64,000 nucleotides of DNA from Rhodobacteraceae bacterium 63075 (GCA_003417655.1 QVMW01000008.1:1-64000); one strand, 5' to 3'; counted from the stretch's first letter, positions 28,235 through 37,213 are shown. Numbers and translations: made by a program. The notes: generated by a model from the sequence alone, not told the origin.

Positions 28235-29683
28235 ATGACCCAGGATATTCACCCGCTGCTGCTTTGCGGCGGCTCCGGCACTCGGCTGTGGCCGCTCTCG
28301 CGCAAGAGCTATCCCAAGCAGTTCACCAAGCTGATGGGCGAGGAAAGCCTCTTCCAGGCCTCGGCGCGTCGTTTGTCGGGCGCTGGCTTCGCTGCGCCCT
28401 CCGTTATCACCGGATCTGACTATCGGTTCGTCGTGACGGAGCAGCTGGCGGCCATCGAAACCGGAGCCGCCGCTACATTGATCGAGCCTGAGGGGCGCAA
28501 TACGGCGCCCGCAATCCTGGCAGGGGCGCTCGAGTTGAAGGCTCGCGCGCCGAGCGCGCTTATGTTGGTCGCGCCCTCGGATCATGTCATTCCCGACGCC
28601 GCGGCGTTTCGGGAGGCTGTGCAGGCGGCCATTCCAGCAGCTGAAGCGGCGCAGTTGGTCACATTCGGCATTCGTCCCGACCGGGCCGAGACAGGCTATG
28701 GATGGTTGGCCCTGAGCCAGAGGCCGGATGCCGAATTCAAGCCGGTTGCGCAGCCACTCAAAAGTTTTGTCGAAAAGCCAAACGCCGCCACGGCACAAGA
28801 CATGCTCGAAGGGGGCATGCATCTTTGGAACGCCGGTATTTTCCTGTTTTCCACGGACGCCATTCTTGCTGCCTTCGAGACACATCAGCCGGAAATGCTG
28901 ACCTTGGTAAAGGATGCAGTCGACGATGCAGAGCAGGACCTCGGGTTCCTTCGATTGGCACCCGAGCCCTGGGCGGACTGCGCAGATATCTCGATCGATT
29001 ATGCCGTGATGGAGAAGGCTGACAACCTAACGGTCGTGCCCTATGCGGGCGCCTGGTCCGACCTAGGCGGTTGGGATGCGGTCTGGCGTGAAAGCGGTCC
29101 CGATCATCAGGGCGTTGTTACCTCTGGTCCGGCTACGGCCATTGATTGCGAGGACAGCTTGCTGCGCGCCGAAGACGGGCAGCAGGCCGTCGTCGGCATT
29201 GGCCTCAGCGACGTGATCGCAGTTGCCATGCCGGATGCCGTGCTCGTGGCCCACAAGGACCGCGCACAGGACGTTAAGCTTGCCGTCGCTTCGCTAAAGT
29301 CACAAGGGGCTGCACAGGCTGAAACACTGCCGCGCGACTACCGCCCCTGGGGATGGTATGAGAGCCTGATCGTGGGCGGCCGTTTTCAGGTCAAACGGAT
29401 CCACGTGCACCCGGGAGCAGCGCTCTCATTGCAAAGCCATCATCACCGCTCGGAACACTGGATTGTCGTCGAGGGCACGGCCAAAGTAACCGTTGACGAC
29501 GAGATCAGGCTCATCAGTGAAAATCAATCCGTCTATATACCGCTCGGCACCCTACACCGTATGGAAAACCCCGGTAAGGTACCAATGGTTCTGATCGAAG
29601 TGCAGACCGGCACCTATCTGGGTGAGGATGACATAATCCGATACGAGGACGTCTACGCGCGTGGCCAAGGAGCGAAGGGCTGA
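28235..29683 (+). CDS. manC: Mannose-1-phosphate guanylyltransferase / mannose-6-phosphate isomerase
   Basis: 482 aa bifunctional type. The N-terminal nucleotidyltransferase has GGSGTRLWPLSRKSYPKQF and FVEKPNAATAQDML; the C-terminal cupin isomerase part has RPWGWYESLIVGGRFQVKRI and HHRSEHWIVVEGTAKV. It supplies GDP-mannose to Gmd. Phosphomannomutase (ManB) is not in the window. Confidence 0.97.
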   Translation: MTQDIHPLLLCGGSGTRLWPLSRKSYPKQFTKLMGEESLFQASARRLSGAGFAAPSVITGSDYRFVVTEQLAAIETGAAATLIEPEGRNTAPAILAGALELKARAPSALMLVAPSDHVIPDAAAFREAVQAAIPAAEAAQLVTFGIRPDRAETGYGWLALSQRPDAEFKPVAQPLKSFVEKPNAATAQDMLEGGMHLWNAGIFLFSTDAILAAFETHQPEMLTLVKDAVDDAEQDLGFLRLAPEPWADCADISIDYAVMEKADNLTVVPYAGAWSDLGGWDAVWRESGPDHQGVVTSGPATAIDCEDSLLRAEDGQQAVVGIGLSDVIAVAMPDAVLVAHKDRAQDVKLAVASLKSQGAAQAETLPRDYRPWGWYESLIVGGRFQVKRIHVHPGAALSLQSHHHRSEHWIVVEGTAKVTVDDEIRLISENQSVYIPLGTLHRMENPGKVPMVLIEVQTGTYLGEDDIIRYEDVYARGQGAKG

Positions 29684-29789
29684 CACCAACCCTGCGACGG
29701 CAGCTCCTTAAAAGTTGCCTTCCTGTTTCGGAAAGAACGCATACGGTGTTACCTATCACCGGCATTGAGCTATTTGCGGAGGAAATTTA

Positions 29790-30218
29790 TTGCAAACCGT
29801 CTATTTGATTGCCTGTCTAGTCGGCTTAACCCTGCTAACATCCGCTGCAGAGGCCCGCGAAGTCCGCGGATCAGCCTACGTGCGTGATGCCGACACCGTC
29901 GTCGTCGGAGGAACACCGGTCCGCCTGAATGGTGTCGACGCACCCGAGACGTCCAATCGATACGGGCGTGCGGCCAAGAGCTTCATGGAGCGACTGCTGC
30001 GCGGTCGGACCGTCATCTGCGATCTCAACGGCGAGCGGACATACGATCGTTGGGTGGGCACTTGCTACATTCAGGTGGACGGCGAATATGTTGATATTGG
30101 TGCCGTTGTCATTGCAAACGGTCACGCACTGGATTGTCGCCGGTATTCGGGTGGGCGGTACCGCGCGCTCGAGCCTGCGGGAGCCCGCTCGCGACTGCCC
30201 CAAGCCGGATACTGCTGA
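29790..30218 (+). CDS. Secreted thermonuclease-family protein (SNc domain)
   Basis: 142 aa from a TTG start with GGAGG upstream. A signal peptide (LIACLVGLTLLTSAAEA) precedes an SNase-like barrel: Asp in RDADTVVVG, Arg in VRLNGVDAPE and catalytic Glu/Arg region GERTYDRWVGTC. Staphylococcal-nuclease-like enzymes cut DNA and RNA using calcium. Four Cys in the C-terminal half suggest disulfides. It has no obvious link to polysaccharide synthesis and sits just before a dead integrase, so it may be cargo. Confidence 0.82.
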   Translation: MQTVYLIACLVGLTLLTSAAEAREVRGSAYVRDADTVVVGGTPVRLNGVDAPETSNRYGRAAKSFMERLLRGRTVICDLNGERTYDRWVGTCYIQVDGEYVDIGAVVIANGHALDCRRYSGGRYRALEPAGARSRLPQAGYC

Positions 30219-30284
30219 AGCTCCTTGAATATATTTTCACTGTCCGAATAGTGACCTTGGGCTGGTGGGAGCTGTTTCAAAGTG

Positions 30285-30464
30285 GTGAAAATTCGACGGC
30301 CATCCCATTGGAGCGGGAAATGGCTCCAATCCTTGTTCGCGGCACCAGGTTTCAAAGATCTCGATATCGGCGTAGTAGGATTTCAGGGTCGATGGGGCAT
30401 AAGCACCCTGAAGGCGCTTGAATTCTTAGCGCCAGTCTCACAGAGAAAAGTTGATGCCTTCCAT
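30285..30464 (-). pseudogene. Tyrosine recombinase remnant (dead module 2)
   Basis: The minus strand reads KRLQGAYAPSTLKSYYADIE and then IFETWC, matching residues about 15-39 of the intact integrase at 21692-22594. Similarity reaches back to the start codon region (ATG at 30464, shared TGGCGC codons) but is broken by in-frame TGA and TAA at codons 9 and 13, and the frame degenerates after about 50 codons. The C-terminal catalytic domain is missing. It lies divergent to an XRE gene exactly as in module 1. Confidence 0.85.
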
Positions 30465-30487
30465 GTGTAACGATTTATGCCACTAAG

Positions 30488-30742
30488 ATGACAGATGCAA
30501 CTGGCCCCCAATTGAGGGCGGCGAGAAATGTGCTAGGTTGGTCAATTGAGCGCCTACATGAAGTGTCCGGAATTTCGATGAGAACCATTATTCGCTATGA
30601 AGATTTAGAGGGAGTACCTCGCAGTAGATCTGGAAATCTTGCCACCTTAGTTTCAACCCTCGAATCTGCCGGCATCGAGTGTCTCGGCGCCCCTGACGAC
30701 GCGCCAGGAATCCGCATTCACCGCAGCGGCTCGAGCGCGTGA
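30488..30742 (+). CDS. XRE-family helix-turn-helix regulator (module 2)
   Basis: 84 aa. The HTH (LRAARNVLGWSIERLHEVSGISMRTIIRYE) and tail (AGIECLGAPDDAPGIRIHR) clearly resemble the XRE protein of module 1. The integrase it would have controlled is dead, and the perfect dyad seen in module 1 is not visible here. It overlaps the VanZ-like gene by GTGA. Confidence 0.82.
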   Translation: MTDATGPQLRAARNVLGWSIERLHEVSGISMRTIIRYEDLEGVPRSRSGNLATLVSTLESAGIECLGAPDDAPGIRIHRSGSSA

Positions 30743-31131
30743 CCAAACGCTCAAACACCTCACAAGACCGTCGTAGCTTTCTCTGGCGGCATCGGTTTGC
30801 GCTTCTGGCGACAGGTCTGCTGGCGGTGATTATCGCCTGGGCGACGCTCACCCCGAACCCGCGGGCGCCGGACCTGAACAGTCCCCTGTCGGACAAAGCC
30901 TACCATGTGATGGCTTTTGCCGGATTGGTCTTTCCAACGGCACTGCTTTACGCGCGCAGCCTCATCTGGATCTTGCCCCTGGCCGTTGTCTTTGGCGTCG
31001 CGATCGAACTGGTTCAGCCGTTCTTTGGGCGCGAGGCTGAGGCGGGGGATGTCTTGGCAGATCTCATCGGTATCGGCGTAGGGACCGTCATTGGCCTCTT
31101 CCTGCGCGCATTGCGCCGCAGACGCGCCTGA
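30739..31131 (+). CDS. VanZ-like family membrane protein
   Basis: 130 aa from a GTG start overlapping the XRE stop. Three to four membrane helices and the family pattern SDKAYHVMAFAGLVFPTALL and FGVAIELVQPFFGREAEAGD. The VanZ-like fold is named from a glycopeptide-resistance accessory protein; the role of stand-alone members is unknown. In polysaccharide loci of this group it is a common bystander. Confidence 0.8.
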   Translation: MTKRSNTSQDRRSFLWRHRFALLATGLLAVIIAWATLTPNPRAPDLNSPLSDKAYHVMAFAGLVFPTALLYARSLIWILPLAVVFGVAIELVQPFFGREAEAGDVLADLIGIGVGTVIGLFLRALRRRRA

Positions 31132-31155
31132 GACCGAAACCACTCTCGGGAGTCC

Positions 31156-31270
31156 TTAAAATTTCTCGATCAGTTCCTTGCCGTCCTTCAAAAGCTCTCG
31201 AATGTGTTTTTGGAACTCAAGGGACTCTTGGGTATAGGCGCCGTGTTTGAGCGCGTTCTGGTTGCCAATC
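31156..31270 (-). pseudogene. Small conserved hypothetical gene, 3' part (split by IS256)
   Basis: Encodes IGNQNALKHGAYTQESLEFQ and a lysine-rich C-terminus. The GNxNALKHGxYT pattern is common to a small uncharacterised family. With the 5' part at 32674-32753 and one 9-bp duplication copy it rejoins in frame to a 64-aa protein beginning MAGTHARNTRPMRTSPRRGA. Confidence 0.7.
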
Positions 31271-31279
31271 GGCGTGCCC

Positions 31280-32673
31280 GAGCTATGCTGGAATCTGGGT
31301 GACGTAGCCTGATCAAGCGGCGCGGTTTGCAGTGTCGTTTGCGGCGACACCGTCGGTGAATGTGACGCCTTTGATGACCAAAGGCAACTGATTGGCGCCC
31401 TTCAGACGCCGCCATGTCTTTGCGGCGGCCTGAACGAGCTTGAATACCATCAGCTTCGCTGTTTTCTGCGACAGCGCCCCCTTGGTCCGCACGGTCCGGT
31501 GCCGGACGGTGGAGAACACGCTTTCGATCGGGTTGCCTGTGCGCAGGTGATCCCAGTGGTCGGCCGGGAAATCGTAGAACGCGAGCAACGCGTCGCGGTC
31601 CTTGGTCAGGCAGGTGACTGCCTTCTCATACTTGGCACCGTATTTCTCGGCGAAGGTTTCCATGGCGATTTCCGCCGCAGCGCGGGTGTCGGCCTGCCAG
31701 ATCTCGCGCAGATCGGCCTTCACCGTCGGCTGCATCGATTTCGGGAACTTGTTGAGCACGTTGGCGATCTTGTGGACCCAACACCGCTGATGCCGCGTCC
31801 CCGGGAAGACCTCGTCGAGCGCCTTCCAGAACCCCATAGCGCCGTCGCCGACCGCGACTTCCGGCGGGACGGCAAGGCCGCGGGCCTTGATGTCGACCAG
31901 AAGCTCGCGCCAGCTCTGCGCGCTCTCGCGAACGCCGACCTGTAAGCCGACGAGCTCCTTCTTACCTTCGGGCGTGGCTCCGAGAATAACCAGGATACAT
32001 TCAGCCTGTGGTTCCATCCGGGCCTGAAGATAAACACCGTCTGCCCAGATGTAGACATAGCGCCGGGCCGAGAGATCGCGGCGCTGCCAGCGGTCATATT
32101 CCTGCTGCCACTCTCCGGTCAGGCGCGAAATCACACTCGGCGACAGGTTCGGCGCGTCCGCCCCCAGGATCGCAGAGAGCGCCTCCTGGAAGTCGCCGGT
32201 GGAAATGCCGCGCAGGTAGAGGACCGGAAGCAGGGCATCGAGGCTGCGCGACCGCCGCGCCCATTTCGGCAGAATGGCGGAGCTGAACCGGATCTTGTCT
32301 TCATCTTGACCGGCCGCACGGTCACGCACCTTCGGACGGCGCACATCCAGCGACCCAATCCCGGTCTGGATGCTCCGCTCAGGACCATACCCATGCCGGA
32401 CGACACGCTGCCGGCCATCCGGCAGGACCTCTTCGGCATGCTGCGCGACGAAGGCGTCAGCCTCTGCCCGAAGTGCAGCGGCCAGCATCCGGCGCGCCCC
32501 GTCCCGGGCAATCTCGGTCAGCGGATCGTCAACAGATTCCGGCTGACGCAGGGCGATGATGTCTGTATCGTTCTTCATGGCGTATCGTTCCTTCTGGAAG
32601 TTCTGGCAGGCTTGATCACCCGCCACGATACGCCGCCCTTTCAAACACCGTCACCCATTTCCCGGCATAGCTC
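31280..32673 (-). mobile_element. Second IS256-family element
   Basis: 1394 bp with 25-bp terminal inverted repeats matching at 21 positions (left GAGCTATGCTGGAATCTGGG, right read outward GAGCTATGCCGGGAAATGGG). It is flanked by an exact 9-bp duplication GGCGTGCCC at 31271-31279 and 32674-32682. The ends and transposase differ from the IS256 element in yjbH, so these are two separate arrivals. Confidence 0.95.
31313..32578 (-). CDS. IS256-family transposase
   Basis: 421 aa from the ATG at 32578 (MKNDTDIIALRQPES). Landmarks: YIWADGVYLQARME, VAVGDGAMGFWKALDEVFPG, RCWVHKIANVLNKFPK and the GNPIESVFSTVRHRT segment with the catalytic Glu. It appears complete and lies inside intact inverted repeats, so it may be active. 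Confidence 0.95.
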   Translation of the reverse strand: MKNDTDIIALRQPESVDDPLTEIARDGARRMLAAALRAEADAFVAQHAEEVLPDGRQRVVRHGYGPERSIQTGIGSLDVRRPKVRDRAAGQDEDKIRFSSAILPKWARRSRSLDALLPVLYLRGISTGDFQEALSAILGADAPNLSPSVISRLTGEWQQEYDRWQRRDLSARRYVYIWADGVYLQARMEPQAECILVILGATPEGKKELVGLQVGVRESAQSWRELLVDIKARGLAVPPEVAVGDGAMGFWKALDEVFPGTRHQRCWVHKIANVLNKFPKSMQPTVKADLREIWQADTRAAAEIAMETFAEKYGAKYEKAVTCLTKDRDALLAFYDFPADHWDHLRTGNPIESVFSTVRHRTVRTKGALSQKTAKLMVFKLVQAAAKTWRRLKGANQLPLVIKGVTFTDGVAANDTANRAA

Positions 32674-32753
32674 GGCGTGCCCTCGCGGGTCTTCGCGCCG
32701 CGGCGCGGGCTTGTCCGCATTGGCCTGGTGTTGCGTGCATGCGTCCCAGCCAT
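32674..32753 (-). pseudogene. Small conserved hypothetical gene, 5' part (split by IS256)
   Basis: Starts with ATG at 32753, directly after the TGA of the gene before it, and reads MAGTHARNTRPMRTSPRRGA then KTREGTP up to the insertion. The GTP codons lie in the duplicated target. See the 3' part at 31156-31270. Confidence 0.65.
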
Positions 32754-33300
32754 TCAACGCGATCCCTTTTTACCTGAGGAACTGGTTCTAGGTGTGTCTT
32801 CGGAAGGAGGGACCTCGGGCGACCGTTCGATGGCCGGTTTGCCGTCGCTTTGGCAGTAGCCGCGCTGGTCAGTCTCGACATTCCCAACGATCGACTGCCC
32901 GCCAGCTTGCACGTTCAAATGCTCGACCGTTACCTTTTGCTGCCCTTTGCCGCGATGCTTGTTAAGGGCCTTGAGCTGCTTCGTATAGAGCGTCATGAGC
33001 TTTTGGGCGTGCTTGAGCGCCATATCGCGCCCCTCAAAGGTCTGGTTGGAAAGCGCGGCGCGCTTGAGGAACTCGAGCGCCGCATCATGCGTGCCAACCA
33101 TCCGCAGAGCCAGCAGCCCTCGGCTCCATCGGCTGGCTTCAGGCTTTCGTAAAGCTCCAGGGCGCGCTGGCTCCGGGCGTGTTTCGCGTCCTCGTCGGCA
33201 TCTTTGTGAAGCCAGAGCAATTTGGCGATCTCGTTGTTTTTCTGGTTTAGCAGAGCTTGGTTGCTCATGCCAAACATGTCCTGCAAGGCTGCATTTGCTA
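32754..33300 (-). pseudogene. Conserved hypothetical gene, main part (IS5 insertion plus frameshift)
   Basis: Two frames carry one protein. The first reads LQDMFGMSNQALLNQKNNEI through KPADGAEG; the second continues LLALRMVGTHDAALEFLKRA through HRGKGQQKVTVEHLNV to the stop at 32754. The switch lies near 33113-33125 and needs one inserted or lost base. The HRGKGQQKVTVEH block is typical of an uncharacterised alphaproteobacterial family often followed by a GNxNALKHG gene, as here. The 5' end is cut off by the IS5 element. Confidence 0.75.
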
Positions 33301-33792
33301 GGCAGCCGACTCATAAAACTCGATCCACAGCCTGATCGATGCCAGTTTGATCATCGACAGGAAATTGCGTGACGTCTTCTCGTATCGGGTTGCGATACGG
33401 CGGAATGAGGCTTTCAGTCTGCCAAAGAAACGCTCGATTTTGTTGCGTTCCCGGTAGACTTCAGCATCAAATTCGGCGGGCAGGTTGCGGTTGGCCTTGG
33501 GAGGGATCACGTCGATAGCGCCTTGTTCCCAGATCAAGTCTCTGATCCAGTCTGCGTCATATGCTTTGTCCGCGAGCACATGTTGGCCAGGTTGCAAATT
33601 GTCCAGTAGCGTCTTGCACGGCGGCGCGTCATGAGCTTGGCCGGGTGTCAATTCATATCGGATCGGCAGCCCATCCTGATTGGTAAGTGCATGTATTTTC
33701 GTCCCTAATCCGCCCCGTGAGCGACCTAAACAGCGGCGCGGGTCTTTTTTTGAGAGTCGTGGCGGAATGATGCGCGCGCACGCTGGTCCCAT
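33298..33792 (-). CDS. IS5-family transposase, OrfB
   Basis: C-terminal DDE half read in the +1 frame relative to OrfA: GGLGTKIHALTNQDGLPI, ADKAYDADWIRD with the second Asp, and ERNKIERFFGRLKASFRRIA with the Glu. The stop codon TAG is completed only by the duplicated TA target and the next flanking base, so the element depends on its target for termination. Confidence 0.9.
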   Translation of the reverse strand: MGPACARIIPPRLSKKDPRRCLGRSRGGLGTKIHALTNQDGLPIRYELTPGQAHDAPPCKTLLDNLQPGQHVLADKAYDADWIRDLIWEQGAIDVIPPKANRNLPAEFDAEVYRERNKIERFFGRLKASFRRIATRYEKTSRNFLSMIKLASIRLWIEFYESAA

Positions 33793-34145
33793 CGACCATC
33801 ACTGTGTCCACGTTATGCGCATCGGCGATGGCGTCCATGATCCGGTCCCAATGGCCCGCATAGCTCCACTGGTTGAAGCGATTATAGACCGTTGTCGGTG
33901 GGCCATATTCGCTGGGCAGATCGGCCCAAGGGATGCCGGTGCGCAAGACGTAGAAAATGCCGTTGATCACGCGGCGGTCATCCACCCGCTTCTTGCCGCG
34001 CGTTTTGTTAGGCAAGACTGCTTTGATGAATTCCCATTCCAGATCGCTCATGTCTGATCGCGCCACTTGCATTCTCCCGCCCGTTGTTTGGACGAAATGA
34101 ATCACAAACCTATGCCCATAAACAAGAATTAATGGGTGTGCTGCC
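33301..34145 (-). mobile_element. IS5-family element (IS427 type)
   Basis: 845 bp. Ends are GGCAGCCGACTCATAA at the left and GGCAGCACACCCATTAA read from the right. A TA duplication flanks it (33299-33300 and 34146-34147), as expected for this subgroup. Two overlapping frames together make the transposase. Confidence 0.9.
33653..34072 (-). CDS. IS5-family transposase, OrfA
   Basis: 139 aa from the ATG at 34072 (MQVARSDMSDLEWEFIKAVL). It holds the DUF4096-type N-terminal domain (RRVINGIFYVLRTGIPWADLP) and the first catalytic Asp (TVMVDGTSVRAHH). Translation would pass to OrfB by slippage on a run of seven A near the codons for TLKKR. Confidence 0.9.
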   Translation of the reverse strand: MQVARSDMSDLEWEFIKAVLPNKTRGKKRVDDRRVINGIFYVLRTGIPWADLPSEYGPPTTVYNRFNQWSYAGHWDRIMDAIADAHNVDTVMVDGTSVRAHHSATTLKKRPAPLFRSLTGRIRDENTCTYQSGWAADPI

Positions 34146-34244
34146 TAGTATTTCCGGCACCGCCAATCTGCGTCCGGTGGTTTTCAATGTGAGATTTTTC
34201 TTCGTCGTTCTGCTCCGCCTCGACTTGCTGGCGCATCTCGGCAT
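34146..34244 (-). pseudogene. Conserved hypothetical gene, 5' fragment (cut by IS5)
   Basis: From ATG 34244 the frame reads MPRCASKSRRSRTTKKNLTL and TTGRRLAVPEIL, then meets the IS5 end. Deleting the element and one TA copy joins it in frame to ANAALQDMFGMSNQ in the main part (32754-33300). Together they make a roughly 200-residue protein. Confidence 0.65.
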
Positions 34245-34589
34245 AGCAGGTTCAAGGCTGCATCTTGAGATCGGAATTCGCGGAATGATCTATTGTGCTG
34301 GGGGTTGAATTCGAAATTTTTTTAATCCCCCTTCCCACCGACCCGAAGCCTCGACAACGTGCAGACGCCTTCGGAACACTCGCGATGCAGTTTCCGGCGT
34401 ATTACTGTGAACCGCTTCAAAAAGTAGTTATTCAATAGAGCATCGAAAGCTATGCCTAATAAGAGCCATATGAAATTCGTTAACAAAATTGATTGTTCTT
34501 ATTAAGCTTTTGGGGTAGTACCCAAGTGGGGAATTCAGCGTTAACGTGTAACGATTAATTTACTGACTTGTGTCATAGAGCATACCATT
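34245..34589. promoter_or_regulatory. AT-rich upstream region of the WecA-like gene
   Basis: 345 bp with no gene. It is much more AT-rich than its surroundings toward the 3' end and holds an imperfect inverted repeat (GGGGGTTGAA ... TTTTAATCCCCC near 34302-34330). A GGGGTAGTACCC segment followed by AAGTGGGG lies at about 34512-34531. The promoter of the WecA-like gene must lie here; no box is clear enough to name. Confidence 0.4.
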
Positions 34590-35687
34590 ATGTCAAAGAA
34601 CGTTGCATTTTTCAGGATAGATGAGTTAGCACTCCTGGCATTATCATCAGCAATTTGTTTAGCGATACTGTTGTTGAAATCCCGAGTGCCACGGCTAAGC
34701 GGACGCAGTTACGATATTTCGGCGGTGCAAGCCACGCATGTGAAACTCACGCCGCGTGTCGGAGGCTTGGCGATCTTTGGAGGTCTCGCTCTCAGTTTGC
34801 TGTTTGCGCCAGAAGCAGTCTCGGAGCGCTATTCTAAATTCGTTGCCGCCACCTTAATTTTGTTTTTAGTCGGCCTGTTGGAGGACCTAGGATATAGCAT
34901 CTCTGCTAGAAATCGCCTCCTGGCCGCGGTTGTCGCCAGTGCTGTCGTAGTAGGCGTTTTAGACGTTTCCCTCCCGAGAGCCCACATCCCAGGTTTGGAT
35001 GACTTATTGCAATACTGGTTCGTCGGTGTGTTGGTCACGATTGTGCTGACTGCAGGCATCGCAAATGCCTTCAACATGATCGACGGGGTAAATGGTTTGT
35101 CGGCTTTGACCGCGCTCGTCGCGGCTTTGTCGCTGAGCATGATTTCCGCCTTTGCGGAATACACGGTCATGGTTCATTTGACTTCCATGCTCGCCGCGTC
35201 AGTGTTTGGGTTCTTGTTGTTGAATTACCCTTTTGGGTGGATCTTTCTTGGAGATGCAGGTGCCTACACGCTTGGATTCGTGCTGAGCTGGTTTGGCATC
35301 GCGATCCTAAACAACGCGCCGGATGTTTCTCCTTGGGCCATCTTGCTAACCATGTTTTGGCCAATCGCGGATATGTGTTTGGCGGTCTACAGGCGTTACC
35401 GTCGAAAACTAGGTGCAATGGCTCCAGATCGTTTGCATGTACATCAGATGGTAATGCGGGCCTTGGAGATCTGTGTCTTGGGGCGTGGTCGCCGGCATAT
35501 TGCGAACCCTTTAACGACACTCGTCCTTGCGCCTTTTGTCATCTTGCCGCCTTTGACTGGTGTGCTGTTTTGGGATCAAAGCTCGTTGGCGTTTTTGGCG
35601 GTGGTGGTTTTTTCCATCTTATTCGTATTGAGTTATCTTACAGCCCCTAAGTTTATTCGGCTTTTTCGGAAGAAAGTATCTGCGTGA
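34590..35687 (+). CDS. WecA/MraY-family undecaprenyl-phosphate sugar-1-phosphate transferase
   Basis: 365 aa with about ten to eleven membrane helices. Family motifs: HVKLTPRVGGLAIFGG, the Asp-rich ANAFNMIDGVNGLSAL, WIFLGDAGAYTLGF and the cytoplasmic DRLHVHQMVMRAL (HIHH-like loop). It moves a HexNAc-1-phosphate to undecaprenyl phosphate, the first committed step of a Wzy-type polymer. It is the only initiating transferase in the window and so probably starts the repeat unit, although it is separated from the main operon by IS elements. Confidence 0.93.
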   Translation: MSKNVAFFRIDELALLALSSAICLAILLLKSRVPRLSGRSYDISAVQATHVKLTPRVGGLAIFGGLALSLLFAPEAVSERYSKFVAATLILFLVGLLEDLGYSISARNRLLAAVVASAVVVGVLDVSLPRAHIPGLDDLLQYWFVGVLVTIVLTAGIANAFNMIDGVNGLSALTALVAALSLSMISAFAEYTVMVHLTSMLAASVFGFLLLNYPFGWIFLGDAGAYTLGFVLSWFGIAILNNAPDVSPWAILLTMFWPIADMCLAVYRRYRRKLGAMAPDRLHVHQMVMRALEICVLGRGRRHIANPLTTLVLAPFVILPPLTGVLFWDQSSLAFLAVVVFSILFVLSYLTAPKFIRLFRKKVSA

Positions 35688-36008
35688 AGCGCTCGAATAG
35701 ATGCTAAGAATCCACTTGGTCTTTAATGCTTGGGAAGGCTAAGGCGTGCCGGAGCCTGCGCCGTTTGATCCAGCCGAATCCTGCTACGCGGCTACCCACG
35801 TTCTGCGCGGTTCTTTAAATCGGTGGACACCGCTGAAATAATCTAAAAATGCTCAGTGTGCGTCTTCAGATAATTTGGGACATCAGAGCGTGCTTTCGTT
35901 TGGAGGCTCTGGCTCATCCTTGATTGAGTTTACGCGTTTTCAGTTTGACCTGCCACGGGATTTTTCCTCCATTTGGAATTAGAGTCCGACCCAACGAAGG
36001 GACGGACA

Positions 36009-36275
36009 ATGAAGCGAACGAGATACAGCGAAGAACAGATCATCGGTATCCTGACCGAGCATGAGGCTGGCGCGAAGTGCGCTGACCTGTGCCGCAAGCA
36101 CGGTATGTCGGAAGGCACCTTTTATGCGTGGAAGGCGAAGTTTGGCGGGATGACGGTTTCCGATGCCAAAAGGCTGAAGGCGCTCGAAGACGAGAACGCA
36201 AAGCTGAAGAAGCTTCTGGCCGAGCAGATGCTGGATGCTGCGGCGATGAAGGAACTTCTGGCAAAAAAATGGTAA
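36009..36275 (+). CDS. IS3-family transposase OrfA (inner element)
   Basis: 88 aa HTH protein: [37 protein letters not shown], and a leucine-zipper C-terminus ([20 protein letters not shown]). It ends in the A7 run at 36263-36269 where -1 slippage makes the OrfAB fusion transposase. Confidence 0.95.
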   Translation: MKRTRYSEEQIIGILTEHEAGAKCADLCRKHGMSEGTFYAWKAKFGGMTVSDAKRLKALEDENAKLKKLLAEQMLDAAAMKELLAKKW

Positions 36276-37198
36276 GGCCCGCCGTGAAGCGCGACGCGGT
36301 TGCGCATCTGCAGGCCAAGCTGGGCCTGTCGGAGCGGCGGGCCTGCCGCCTTGTCGGGGCGGATCGCAAGATGATCCGCTACCAGTCCAGAAGGCCGCCC
36401 GAGACAGAGCTGCGCCAACGGCTGCGGGATCTGGCCAACGAACGCCGCCGGTTCGGCTACCGGCGTCTGTTCGTGCTCTTGCGCCGCGATGGCGAGCTGT
36501 CAGGGATCAACCGGATTTATCGTCTCTACCGCGAAGAAGGGCTGGCGGTGCGCAAACGGCGCGCCAGGCGCAAGGCGGTAGGAACCCGGGCACCGATCTT
36601 GGTCGAGGCCCGGCCCAATGCGCGTTGGTCGCTGGATTTTGTCCATGACCAGCTCGCCTGTGGCCGACGGTTCCGCATTCTGAATGTGGTCGACGATGTC
36701 ACCCGGGAATGCCTCGCGGCGATCCCGGACACATCGATCTCGGGGCGGCGTGTCGTGCGGGAACTGACGGCCCTGATCGAACGGCGCGGAAAGCCTGGCA
36801 TGATTGTCAGCGATAACGGCACCGAACTGACCAGTAACGCGATCTTAACCTTTGCCACGGAGCGCAAGCTTGAATGGCATTACATCGCGCCGGGCAAGCC
36901 CATGCAGAACGGCTTCGTCGAAAGTTTCAACGGGCGCATGCGCGACGAGCTTTTGAACGAAACCATGTTCCGCAACATGGCGCACGCCCGTGCTGTGATC
37001 CGGGCCTGGGCCACCGACTTCAACGAAACACGCCCGCATTCGGCGCTTGGCTACCAGACGCCCAAGGCATTCGCCGAATACCTCACCACCGCAACCGACA
37101 CCCGCGCTGCGCCATCTGAAAGCTCCGCACGGATGTCGGTTGCTCCACCTGCGCCAATCGGCGTATCAACCCAAAGGGCTCCGGTTCCGGCTGGATGA
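36269..37198 (+). CDS. IS3-family transposase OrfB (inner element)
   Basis: 309 aa rve-type integrase core in the -1 frame relative to OrfA, either fused through the A7 slip site or starting at its own ATG. DDE residues stand in [21 protein letters not shown] and [15 protein letters not shown]. Intact. Confidence 0.95.
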   Translation: MVRPAVKRDAVAHLQAKLGLSERRACRLVGADRKMIRYQSRRPPETELRQRLRDLANERRRFGYRRLFVLLRRDGELSGINRIYRLYREEGLAVRKRRARRKAVGTRAPILVEARPNARWSLDFVHDQLACGRRFRILNVVDDVTRECLAAIPDTSISGRRVVRELTALIERRGKPGMIVSDNGTELTSNAILTFATERKLEWHYIAPGKPMQNGFVESFNGRMRDELLNETMFRNMAHARAVIRAWATDFNETRPHSALGYQTPKAFAEYLTTATDTRAAPSESSARMSVAPPAPIGVSTQRAPVPAG

Positions 37199-37213
37199 AA
37201 CTTCAGTGGCAGG

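Noticed and set aside
34565-34590. CtrA-like TTAA...TTAA near the WecA-like gene
   Set aside because: Spacing between the TTAA halves is 10 nt, not the 7 nt of CtrA sites.
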